Positions 9,751 to 18,080 of a DNA stretch of 64,000 nt are shown here, piece after piece (position 1 is the first letter of the stretch; each line of letters starts with the position of its first letter). Source of the stretch: an uncultured Pseudohongiella sp. (GTDB lineage Bacteria; Pseudomonadota; Gammaproteobacteria; Pseudomonadales; Pseudohongiellaceae). The stretch lies in NCBI GenBank assembly GCA_902597095.1, contig CACJWK010000009.1:1-64000 (forward strand), given 5' to 3'. The notes beneath the pieces are model-generated. The model made no database searches, was not told the DNA's origin, and saw only the letters and a list, made by a program, of their open reading frames with translations. Made by a program: the position numbers and the translations under genes.

Positions 9751-9789
9751 ATGGACGATAGTGTATGTAACAAAGGCATATCGCTATGA
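9751..9789 (+). CDS. Candidate 12-codon leader ORF overlapping the next start
   Basis: An AGGAGG (9743-9748) sits two bases before ATG 9751, which opens a 12-residue frame (MDDSVCNKGISL) ending in TGA 9787-9789. That stop overlaps the ATG of the following gene (9786) in an ATGA arrangement. The pattern fits a translationally coupled leader peptide. The ribosome-site spacing is shorter than optimal, so the AGGAGG may instead serve another purpose. No family is known. Confidence 0.3.
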   Translation: MDDSVCNKGISL

Positions 9790-10538
9790 CTCTGACATTC
9801 GATCGCAACACCCTCGGAAATCACACCCTTGCGCCAGTCCTAACGGCATTTGTGCTCAGCGCGTTGCTCGGGATTGGCACTGGAGACACCGAAGCTGCAG
9901 AGTCAGCAAACCCGGCTCAATCTGAATACAGCTCGCTAGTCAGTCTCTCTCAGGCAGCACTCCCGGTCCTGGAGGCCCCTTTTACCCCGTACCTCGAAAC
10001 TGATACGTCGGCAACCATGAGGCGCGCCGTGAGATTTCAGGAGGAGGGTGACCATGATTCTGCTTCCGAGCTCTTCGCACAGGCCTTGCAGATTGCGAGG
10101 GTTTCAAACGGCCTCTATCACCAATCGCTCATCCCGATAGTGGAGCGCATGATCAGCAGCGAAGTAGCCCTGGAAAACTGGGAGACTGTCGACAACAAAT
10201 ATGGCCTCCTGGAGCACATGTATCGGCGACTCTATGACATAGATGACGAAAGGCTGGAATCCGGTCTGCAAAAAGTCTCGTCCTGGCATGTCAATGCGTT
10301 CAACTCGAATATCGACGGTCAGCGAAAGCAGCATCTTCAGCAGGCGCGTAGAATTTTCCTGGCGCGGCTGGAGGTCGCAGAACATACTCTGCCGGAAACG
10401 GATCCGAAATTTGCCTTTTTTCGGGAATCAATTCAGCTGACCGAGACCTATCTCTACCTGATGTCAGAACGTCATATCGAACACGCCCGCCATAATCAGC
10501 GGGCTGCAGAATACGGTCTGGTTGCGTCTGTTGATTAG
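9786..10538 (+). CDS. Secreted helical (TPR-like) hypothetical protein
   Basis: 250 residues. A long N-terminal region ends in a hydrophobic segment and ALLGIGTGDTEAAES, consistent with a signal peptide. The mature part is helical, with repeated Ala/Leu/Glu spacing like TPR units (MRRAVRFQEEGDHDSASELFAQALQIAR). No enzymatic motif is seen and I do not recognise the family. It stands alone between the MoxR operon and a convergent CNNM gene 37 bases downstream. It has its own AT-rich promoter region and possibly a coupled leader ORF. Confidence 0.65.
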   Translation: MTLTFDRNTLGNHTLAPVLTAFVLSALLGIGTGDTEAAESANPAQSEYSSLVSLSQAALPVLEAPFTPYLETDTSATMRRAVRFQEEGDHDSASELFAQALQIARVSNGLYHQSLIPIVERMISSEVALENWETVDNKYGLLEHMYRRLYDIDDERLESGLQKVSSWHVNAFNSNIDGQRKQHLQQARRIFLARLEVAEHTLPETDPKFAFFRESIQLTETYLYLMSERHIEHARHNQRAAEYGLVASVD

Positions 10539-10575
10539 ACGGCCGAAGCTGCCGGGCAGGCTGTTTGCATCCTGG

Positions 10576-11700
10576 TCAGGAATCAGCGCTTTTACCGCCT
10601 CCTGATGTTCCGGGCTCCCCGGTCTTGGGGATGATGCCCAGTCGCTTGGCCCGCCGCTCCCAGTTGCTTCTGGCAAGCGCCTGCATGTCAGTCTCGTTGT
10701 CTGATTCGTCGACTATTTCAAGACCCAGCAGTGTCTCTATGATGTCCTCCATCGTGACAATACCCTCCATGCCACCGAATTCATCGACCACCAGAGCCAT
10801 GTGCTCTTTTTTGATGAGAAAAGTATCCAGCAGATCCGGTATCGGGACCGTCCGATGGACAACAACGATGTCGCGGCGCAGCGCTTTGAGCAGCGTGTGA
10901 TCCTGCGTTTCGGCCAGATTCAACAGTATGTCGTCACGTAGAACGTAGCCGGTGATGTTGTCGTTTTTTTCCCGGTAGACCGGGATGCGCGAATGGGGAA
11001 GGTTCGCGTTAACGTCCTGAAATTCTCGCACTGTGATGTCTTCGCTGGCGGTGTTGACTACGATTCGTGGCGTCATGACATCCTTGACCAGGACCTTGGA
11101 GAAGCGAAGCAGGTTGTGAATAATTGTCTGCTCGCTTTCTTCAAGCACGCCGCTCTCCGTGCCCAGTTTTGCCATGGCCAGAAAGTCTGTGCGGCTGAGT
11201 ACAGGTTTATCCTTATCTTTTTTCAAATGTCGGGTAATGTACTGGCTTATCCAGACCAGCGGCGCCAGAACGACTAGCATCACTTTCAGCGATGCGATGG
11301 TGAATGGGGTCAGAGCTTCCCAATTATTGGCGCCTATGGTTTTCGGAATGACCTCCGAAAAGATCAGTATCGCCAGAGTCATCAGCCCTGCTATCAGGGC
11401 CTCGAGGCTGATGACGGGAACACCGGCGACTTCGAGCATGGATTCACCGAAGATGAGCGCGGCCTGTGAGCCTACGCCAATCGCGCCCACGGTATGTGCA
11501 ATCGTGTTGAGGGTGAGAATGGCTGCCAGTGGGCGATCAATGTCGTCCTTGAAGCGCACCAAATCAGCGGCGATATGAGAGCCTTTCTGTTCCTGGATGC
11601 CGACATAGGCCGGAGTGATGCTCAGCAGTACGGCTTCCAGAATAGAGCAAAGGAAAGAGAAGAGAATGCTGGCGAAAAAGAAGCCGACTAAAAGGCCCAT
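10576..11700 (-). CDS. CNNM/CorC-family membrane protein with CBS domains
   Basis: 374 residues. The N-terminal half is a CNNM (DUF21) domain with several membrane helices (first FFFASILFSFLCSILEAVLL) and the FSEVIPKTIGANNWE motif. Two CBS domains follow (KDVMTPRIVV and the VVDEFGGMEGIVTMEDIIETLLG signature). Family members are linked to magnesium or cobalt export and regulation; older annotations say hemolysin-like. The C-terminal CorC/HlyC domain is absent and the protein ends in a Gly/Ser-rich tail. It is a single gene, convergent with the upstream hypothetical. Confidence 0.9.
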   Translation of the reverse strand: MGLLVGFFFASILFSFLCSILEAVLLSITPAYVGIQEQKGSHIAADLVRFKDDIDRPLAAILTLNTIAHTVGAIGVGSQAALIFGESMLEVAGVPVISLEALIAGLMTLAILIFSEVIPKTIGANNWEALTPFTIASLKVMLVVLAPLVWISQYITRHLKKDKDKPVLSRTDFLAMAKLGTESGVLEESEQTIIHNLLRFSKVLVKDVMTPRIVVNTASEDITVREFQDVNANLPHSRIPVYREKNDNITGYVLRDDILLNLAETQDHTLLKALRRDIVVVHRTVPIPDLLDTFLIKKEHMALVVDEFGGMEGIVTMEDIIETLLGLEIVDESDNETDMQALARSNWERRAKRLGIIPKTGEPGTSGGGKSADS

Positions 11701-11809
11701 GGGTCTGTATTCTTGGCGACAGTTGTAAAGATTCTGGCATGAATGCCATCTGCGCGCTACCTGGTGTGGAAGCGCGCGATGTCCTTCAGGTCAGAGGCTG
11801 CGGTGATGC

Positions 11810-14800
11810 TCAGGAGGCGAGTTGTGCGCTCGGCGGGGAAGACGCTGTTGGCTGGCGCTTGATCAGATCACGCAGCCTCTGCGGGAGCGCCAGCATTGCC
11901 GGGGTCACAATCAGGGTCAGCACGGTCGCAAACGACAGCCCGAACACGATGGCAGATGCCAGACTCACCCACTGTGAGGTAATGGGGCCTCCCACCTCGA
12001 TTTCCGCCCCGATCAGATCTACCGACACGCCCATGGCGAGCGGTAACAGGCCGAAGCCGGTTGTGAAAGTGGTGAGAAATACCGGACGCAATCGCTGTAT
12101 ACCCGTTTGTACGATGATTTTCCGCAGGGCCCAGTCCGGGTGTTCCTGCCGCAGGACATTAAAGGTATCAATGAGCACGATATTGTTGTTCACAATAATG
12201 CCGGCCAGAGCCACAATGCCGATGCCGGTCAGGATGACTGAAAACGTTTGGCCCGTGGTCAACAGGCCAAGCAGAACGCCGGCGGTTGAGAGCAGCACGG
12301 ACGATAGGATCAGCAGAGCCTGATAGTAACTGTTGAACTGCGTGACCAGCAGAATTGCCATCAGGGCCATGGCTAGCGAGAAGGCCTGCACAAGAAACGC
12401 AGCCGACTGCTCCTGCTCTTCATTAGCACCCCTGAACTCATAAAAAACACCATTAGCCGGCGGATTGTCAGCCAGCCATGCAGAGATCTCCTGCAGTTTG
12501 TTGTCGGCAACAACGCCCGGCGCCGGGTTTGCCCGGACATAGACAACCCGGGCCCCGTCGACGCGCTGAATTGAGCTGACTTTAGGCTTGGCTTCCCGTG
12601 AGACAAAACTGCTGATCGGCACCGGTCCGTTAATCGTGCTGATGCGAATCGATTCCATCTGGTCAAGCCCACGGTACTCAGAAGGATAGCGCACCCGGAT
12701 ATCGACCTCTTCTTCGCTGTCATCCGGACGATAGTCTCCCATGAAAATACCATTGGTCATTAACTGGATGGCTGTGCCGATTTCAGCCATGTTGGCTCCC
12801 AGCATGGCGGCCTGAGCCCGGTCTACGATGAATTCCCATTCGATGCCGGGAATAGGCGCCGTGTCATCAACGTCGATCAGCTGGTCGCCCAGCTCCGTTT
12901 CCATAAAGGTCCGGATTCGAGTGGCTTCAGCGAACAGCAGATCGAGATCATCGCCTGACAGTTCAATTTGAATTTCTTTCCCAACAGGTGGGCCGTTCTC
13001 GACGGTAACCACTTCCGCTCTGACGCCCGGCATGTTGGAGATGGCTTCGCGATAGCGATTCTCTACTTCAAAGCCGTCGATCTCCGGGCGAACCCGCCGG
13101 TCAGTCATCTCCACAAAGATACTGCCTATCAGATCAGGCGCAGTTTGCTGATCTCCACCCATTTGTGCGCCGGCGCCGGACTGCGTCACTATCCCCTTGA
13201 TGTGTCCCACGCGGCGAATACGGCTCTCCACATCTAGCATGAGATCACGTACCTCAGCCGGTGAAAAATTGCCGCGGGCAAAGACCTGAATCTGGGTCTG
13301 ACTCGGTTCGACGCCGGTGAAGAATTCAACGCCCTTGCCGTAGCGACCGTAGGCAGTGACGATGGTGATCAGCATGAGAATGCTGAGGACAAATACGGCA
13401 ACCGGCATGCGTACGGCCAGATCCAGTATCCGCGCGTAGACAGCAGTAATGCCGCTGATGTTTTCTGTTCTGCCGGAATCCAGGCTGCGCAGTGCACTGG
13501 CATCGGTTTCACTGTCAGCACCTGAGCGGCCCATCAGGGCCCCGATGGTCGGCGCGAAGAGCAGGGCATAGAACAGCGAGCCAATCAGCACCGCAAAGAC
13601 TGTGATCGGCAGGTAACTCATGAACTGCCCAGCTACACCGGGCCAGAACATAATTGGGAGGAATGCGGCCAGTGTGGTGGCCGTTGACGCCAGTATAGGC
13701 CAGAACATGCGATGCACGGCCAGACGATAGGCTGCGAGGCTGTCCTTGCCTTCAGCCATTTTACGGTCTGCATATTCCACCATCACAATCGCGCCATCGA
13801 TGAGCATGCCAAGGCCGAGTAACAGCCCGAAAATCACCATGAAGTTGTAGGTGAATCCCAGCAGGCTGATGATGATGAAAGCGAAGAAGAAAGAAAAAGG
13901 AACAGCCAGCGTTACCAGAAGGCCTGAACGAATTCCCACGGAAGCAATGACGACGATCAGCACCAGCACCATGGCGGTCGCCATGTTGCCCTGCAGTCCC
14001 ATGTTCTGTTCGATAACCAGAGGCGCGGTGTTGTTGATGTAAGACACCGAGACAGCAGGGGGAAGGGATGGCCGAATGTCGGTGACTACCCGATCGACTG
14101 CGGCCATGGCTTCAATCAGATTGGCGCCGTTTCGCTTCATCACGTTGAGCGAGATCGACGAAGAGCCGTTGGCGTAGGCATATCGGGTGGCGTCCTTGAA
14201 AGTCCGTCTGACATCGGCAATGTCGGATACGGTCAGCACGCCATCGGCACTCGAGGCGAGTGGCAGATCAAACAGATCATTTGCGTTTTCGATCAGGCCG
14301 GGCACCTTGACGGAAAAACTGCCCTGTCCGGTATCAACCTGGCCAGCCGGAATCAGACGGTTGTTACTGGTAACCGTCTGAATGATGGCGGAGTTCGGGA
14401 TACCGTAAGTTTCCAGTTTGGCCGGGTCAATCACGGCTTCCAGCAGTTCTTCCCGGTTACCGACCATCGTCGCCTCGAGGATTTGTGGGAGAATTTCGAT
14501 CTCTCTCTGCAGTTCTTCAGCAATCCGCAGCAGTGTTCTTTCCGGAACGCCTTCGCCGCCAATGGCGATCTGGACAATCGGCAATTCTGCCGCAGAGACT
14601 TCCGTGATCAGAGGCTCTTCGGTGTTTTGCGGAAATCTGGCCTTGGCTCGGTTGATGGCTTCGCGCACGTCGGCCAGAGCGGTAGAGGACTCGAAGTCGA
14701 TGTCAAACTCGGTGATCACGGTCGCTGCGTTTTCACTGGAAAAGGAGCTGATCTGGGTGATCCCGTCCAGTGTTTTCAGTTCAAGCTCAGCCGGCTTGGA

Positions 14801-14989
14801 CAGCAAACGCTCGGCATCTTCCGGAGAAATGCCTTCGTGGATGATCGTGGTTACGATAATCGGTACTTCAACATCCGGATTCAGTTCAACGGGAATCGAC
14901 AGGTAAGAGACAAAGCCTGTCAGCATAACCGCGACAAAAACCGAGAGGGTCGTCCTGGATCGCGAAACCGCAGTATCAAGGTAATTCAT
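11810..14989 (-). CDS. RND efflux permease
   Basis: 1059 residues, the usual RND size, with 12 predicted membrane helices and two large periplasmic loops. The first helix starts SRTTLSVFVAVMLTGFV. Helix 4 carries GMLIDGAIVMVEY, where AcrB-like pumps have a double Asp; helix 10 carries GIIVNNNIVLID, where AcrB has AKNA. It follows its adaptor gene by 24 bases in an operon. Substrate is not predictable. No outer-membrane factor is encoded nearby, so a TolC from elsewhere is presumably used. Confidence 0.93.
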   Translation of the reverse strand: MNYLDTAVSRSRTTLSVFVAVMLTGFVSYLSIPVELNPDVEVPIIVTTIIHEGISPEDAERLLSKPAELELKTLDGITQISSFSSENAATVITEFDIDFESSTALADVREAINRAKARFPQNTEEPLITEVSAAELPIVQIAIGGEGVPERTLLRIAEELQREIEILPQILEATMVGNREELLEAVIDPAKLETYGIPNSAIIQTVTSNNRLIPAGQVDTGQGSFSVKVPGLIENANDLFDLPLASSADGVLTVSDIADVRRTFKDATRYAYANGSSSISLNVMKRNGANLIEAMAAVDRVVTDIRPSLPPAVSVSYINNTAPLVIEQNMGLQGNMATAMVLVLIVVIASVGIRSGLLVTLAVPFSFFFAFIIISLLGFTYNFMVIFGLLLGLGMLIDGAIVMVEYADRKMAEGKDSLAAYRLAVHRMFWPILASTATTLAAFLPIMFWPGVAGQFMSYLPITVFAVLIGSLFYALLFAPTIGALMGRSGADSETDASALRSLDSGRTENISGITAVYARILDLAVRMPVAVFVLSILMLITIVTAYGRYGKGVEFFTGVEPSQTQIQVFARGNFSPAEVRDLMLDVESRIRRVGHIKGIVTQSGAGAQMGGDQQTAPDLIGSIFVEMTDRRVRPEIDGFEVENRYREAISNMPGVRAEVVTVENGPPVGKEIQIELSGDDLDLLFAEATRIRTFMETELGDQLIDVDDTAPIPGIEWEFIVDRAQAAMLGANMAEIGTAIQLMTNGIFMGDYRPDDSEEEVDIRVRYPSEYRGLDQMESIRISTINGPVPISSFVSREAKPKVSSIQRVDGARVVYVRANPAPGVVADNKLQEISAWLADNPPANGVFYEFRGANEEQEQSAAFLVQAFSLAMALMAILLVTQFNSYYQALLILSSVLLSTAGVLLGLLTTGQTFSVILTGIGIVALAGIIVNNNIVLIDTFNVLRQEHPDWALRKIIVQTGIQRLRPVFLTTFTTGFGLLPLAMGVSVDLIGAEIEVGGPITSQWVSLASAIVFGLSFATVLTLIVTPAMLALPQRLRDLIKRQPTASSPPSAQLAS

Positions 14990-15013
14990 AGACTTGTCCG
15001 GAGTGGGGCTTTC

Positions 15014-16126
15014 TTAAAGATCCCAATCAAAATTGGCGGCCACGGTTTGGCCGGGAAAGACAATTTCCTGACCGACCGTGACCAGTGTAATGTCACCCTG
15101 AAGTCCGGTGACCCAGATTCCGGGATTGAGCTGATTTGTGTCGTCACCCACAATGGAGACGTTGTAAAAAGCGACCGTGTCGCCGCGCTCAACAATTTTG
15201 ACGCCGATATTGCCACTGTCGTCGAGAGTCAGAGCGGAGGAAGGGATTCGGTGGGCCATCACTTCGTCGGCTTTCACCAGTATTTCGGTGGTGATCCCTT
15301 CGCGAATCTTTTCGCCGGCACTGTCCACTTCAATTTCGATGCGATAGCTGCGGGACACCGGATCAGCCGAGGCGGCGAGAAAGGTCACGGTGCCAGTCAC
15401 TCGCTGGCCACCGAGCAGGCGTCCGCTAACCTCTGCTCCCGTTTTGATACGATTGACTTCCTGTTCTGGAATCAGGCCGACCAGCAGCATCGGGCTGTCG
15501 TCCAGTACGGAGGCGCAGACCGAGCCGACATTCAGAAGATCTCCGACCTCGACGCTGCGTTGCTCGACCACGCCGTCAAAAGGGGCAACGATCTGAGTGC
15601 GATCGACCGCAAGCTGTGCTCGCGTGACGGCAGCTTCGGCAGACTCAAGCGCGGCCTTCAGCTGCGCGACAACAACATCGGACTGCAACTCGCGGGCCTG
15701 AAGGTCTACCGCAGCATCATATTCGAATTGCGCGCGTTCACGCTGCGCCAGGGCCTCACTGAGATTTGCCGACCGGTCATCAATCGCCAGTTCGCAGAGC
15801 ACGTCGCCGGCACTGACTCGTGCTCCCCGGGGAACCGGCTCGCTCACCAGTCGTCCCGGCAGCTCGGCCCTCACCTGAACATGACGAAACGCCTGGGTGC
15901 GGCCTCGAACCATGAGCTGTTCGACATAAAGCTCTGGGCTGATGCGCTCAGCCCGGATGGAAATCACATCCGGATTTTCACTGGCAGGCGCTCCTGTTGC
16001 GACGACCTGAACTTCGCGCTCCGCGGTTTCGGGGATATCTGCTGAACTGGGACCTGATCGCGGAACCATCATCCATGCCGTGATGGCGACAAGTATCGCG
16101 AGAGAGATCAGATGCTGCTTTTTCAC
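15014..16126 (-). CDS. RND periplasmic adaptor (membrane fusion protein)
   Basis: 370 residues from a GTG start with GGAGG just upstream. An N-terminal membrane anchor (SLAILVAITAWMMVP) precedes the HlyD-type layout: a lipoyl half-motif (VRAELPGRLVSEPVPRGARV), a coiled-coil hairpin rich in Ala/Glu/Arg, the second half-motif (VAPFDGVVEQRSVEVGDLL) and beta-barrel segments. It bridges the RND permease (next gene) to an outer-membrane channel. A palindrome about 210 bases upstream may control the operon. Confidence 0.92.
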   Translation of the reverse strand: MKKQHLISLAILVAITAWMMVPRSGPSSADIPETAEREVQVVATGAPASENPDVISIRAERISPELYVEQLMVRGRTQAFRHVQVRAELPGRLVSEPVPRGARVSAGDVLCELAIDDRSANLSEALAQRERAQFEYDAAVDLQARELQSDVVVAQLKAALESAEAAVTRAQLAVDRTQIVAPFDGVVEQRSVEVGDLLNVGSVCASVLDDSPMLLVGLIPEQEVNRIKTGAEVSGRLLGGQRVTGTVTFLAASADPVSRSYRIEIEVDSAGEKIREGITTEILVKADEVMAHRIPSSALTLDDSGNIGVKIVERGDTVAFYNVSIVGDDTNQLNPGIWVTGLQGDITLVTVGQEIVFPGQTVAANFDWDL

Positions 16127-16333
16127 AAAGGCCTCCGGCCAGATTTGACATCAATGGTGTGCTAGCGATCTCAGGCAAAAATGGGACCTTTGAGCGCATC
16201 CTACGCTACGGTTGCAGCTGCACCTCAGTTCATTTCCTGTGGGCCTTTTCCGGGGTCAGCAGGGTAGCTGCATCATAGCGGTTTCGAACGCAGGGTAAAG
16301 GGCGCGATGATAAGGCAGACGACCGGGAAAAAA

Positions 16334-16350
16334 TGTTACGCATTGTAACG
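16334..16350. promoter_or_regulatory. Operator-like palindrome between the RND operon and a divergent SDR gene
   Basis: GTTAC-GCATT-GTAAC is a perfect 5-5-5 inverted repeat, flanked by A-rich and T-rich arms that extend the symmetry imperfectly. It lies in the 402-base gap (16127-16528) between divergent genes. A second perfect 10-base palindrome, CATCCGGATG, is at 16416-16425. No regulator gene is adjacent. The rest of the gap shows no gene. Confidence 0.45.
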
Positions 16351-16528
16351 ATTTTTCCCACTCATTCAACCTCTGCGGCTCACGGAGTATGCTCTCGCCT
16401 GAGTAAATGCCGTCTCATCCGGATGGCGTTCCTAGCGGGAATCCGCCCGGATTTGTGCTAATTTTCACACGGCTGAAACGGAATAGACTATCAGATACAT
16501 ATAAAGGTACGGACAAAGGAACTGACAC

Positions 16529-17320
16529 ATGAAAGATTTATCGAATCGCGTTGCCATAGTCACTGGCTCCAGCAGCGGAGTCGGTGCGGCAACGGCGCGC
16601 CTCCTCGCCGCGCAGGGTTGCCATGTGGTAATCAACTACAACAGCAACGCTGAAGGTGCAGAGCAGGTTGCCGCAGATTGTGAAGCGGCAGGAGCGGAAA
16701 CCCTGGTTTTGCAAGCCAACGTGGCAAATGACGAAGACTGTGTCGCGATGGCGCAGGCCGCGCATGAGGAATGGGGTCGGGTTGACGCGCTGGTGAACAA
16801 TGCGGGTACGACCAAATTTGTCGACCATGACAAGCTTGAGGGTCTCAGTGCTGAGGATTTTCAGCGTATCTACAGTGTCAATGTCGTGGGTGCTTATCAG
16901 ATGATTCGGGCGGTGAGTCCCTTCATGCAGGGTCAGGAAGAAGGAGGCGCGGTGGTCAACGTCGCCTCAACTGCGGGAATCACCGGCATCGGCAGCTGCG
17001 TGGCCTACGCGGCATCAAAGGGTGCCATGATTACCATGACACTGTCACTGGCAAGAGCCTTGGGACCAAAGCTCAGAATCAATGCGGTGTGCCCAGGGTT
17101 TATCGAGGGAGACTGGCTGAAAGAGGGCTACGGGGACGACCGCTATGCCAAACTGATGGCGTTCAACCGGGATAACGCGCCGTTGGGCGTAACCGCCACG
17201 CCAGAGACTGTGGCAGATGCTATTCTGCATTTCATCTCCGGACCACAAGTGGTCACCGGAGAGACGCTCATCGTTGACGGTGGCAGACATCTGACTATGG
17301 CGCCGCTGTCGCGGCGATAA
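16529..17320 (+). CDS. Short-chain dehydrogenase/reductase
   Basis: 263 residues with AAAGGA upstream. Classical SDR: nucleotide-binding TGSSSGVGAATA near the N-terminus, NNAG at about 89, catalytic Ser in NVASTAG, and YAASKGA for the Tyr/Lys pair. The C-terminus has the usual GxxxxVDGG (GETLIVDGG). It is expected to be a cytosolic NAD(P)-dependent 3-oxoacyl-type or alcohol dehydrogenase; the substrate is unknown. It is the first gene in a + strand run leading to a DUF4345 protein and an acyl-CoA ligase, which hints at fatty-acid or carboxylate metabolism. Confidence 0.9.
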   Translation: MKDLSNRVAIVTGSSSGVGAATARLLAAQGCHVVINYNSNAEGAEQVAADCEAAGAETLVLQANVANDEDCVAMAQAAHEEWGRVDALVNNAGTTKFVDHDKLEGLSAEDFQRIYSVNVVGAYQMIRAVSPFMQGQEEGGAVVNVASTAGITGIGSCVAYAASKGAMITMTLSLARALGPKLRINAVCPGFIEGDWLKEGYGDDRYAKLMAFNRDNAPLGVTATPETVADAILHFISGPQVVTGETLIVDGGRHLTMAPLSRR

Positions 17321-17349
17321 GAGCTGTCGTGCTATCTACCGTCTGAACG

Positions 17350-17790
17350 GTGGCCCATCGAGAGAAGAAGGCTTTGCAAAATTTTATACAGAAGGTGTTG
17401 CCTCGCGGTTTTCTGATAGTCAACGGTGCGATTTATGGCGTGCTTGCTGCGCTGTTTGTTGTTACGCCCCGTGTGTGGTTTGCCAATCTCGGGATTGAGC
17501 TGATTGATGAGATGGGCTACACCGAACTGCAAACCATGTATGTTGGTATGATGGGATCGCTGGCAGCTTTTTCTCTGATGGCAGTGAGTTTCCGCGGCAT
17601 GCTGGAACCGGCGCTGGTATTATTCCTGTTGAGCTATGCAGCGCTGGCTGCGGTCAGGTCCTGGGGGATTTTTTTTGAAGGCCTCTTTGATGATTTTACC
17701 CTGCGTCTGCTCTATGCCGAGTTGCTAAGCGCTGCGTTGGCGCTGGTCTCGCTGCTGGGTCATCGCCGGGGCAATCCGGGTTCCCACTGA
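17350..17790 (+). CDS. DUF4345-like four-helix membrane protein
   Basis: 146 residues from a GTG start 29 bases after the SDR stop. Four hydrophobic segments are visible: GFLIVNGAIYGVLAALFVV, a Met/Gly-rich second helix, ALVLFLLSYAALAAV and AELLSAALALVSLLG. Length and pattern match DUF4345 (small integral membrane proteins of unknown function). The start is uncertain because no strong ribosome site is seen. It probably forms an operon with the SDR. The next 290 bases (17791-18080) hold no gene I can support. Confidence 0.65.
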   Translation: MAHREKKALQNFIQKVLPRGFLIVNGAIYGVLAALFVVTPRVWFANLGIELIDEMGYTELQTMYVGMMGSLAAFSLMAVSFRGMLEPALVLFLLSYAALAAVRSWGIFFEGLFDDFTLRLLYAELLSAALALVSLLGHRRGNPGSH

Positions 17791-18080
17791 GTTCTCGTAC
17801 GGGAAATGCAGCTGCCTGAGAGCAGGTTTAGGCGCCGCGCAGGAGGTCGGTGACCCGCTTGTCATCCGCTGACATTGTGCAGACTCTTTGGATTGAGATA
17901 CTCTCTGTCCAACACTGAACTGTGCGGTCATTCGAGCAACAGCTGCTCCGGCGCAGCAAAACTTGTTGGTGAGCAACCGGGCGGTAGGTGTTCGTATCGA
18001 CAGCAACAGGATGGGCGGGCGTCTGGTCACTTGCCTCAGATGTCATATGCCCGGACAACATTACGGGGCACCACAATCTT

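Noticed and set aside
14483-16045. A 520-codon open frame on the + strand
   Set aside because: It is antisense to the RND permease and adaptor, both with strong family motifs; the translation shows no recognisable domain and its length comes from GC-rich codons of the real genes.
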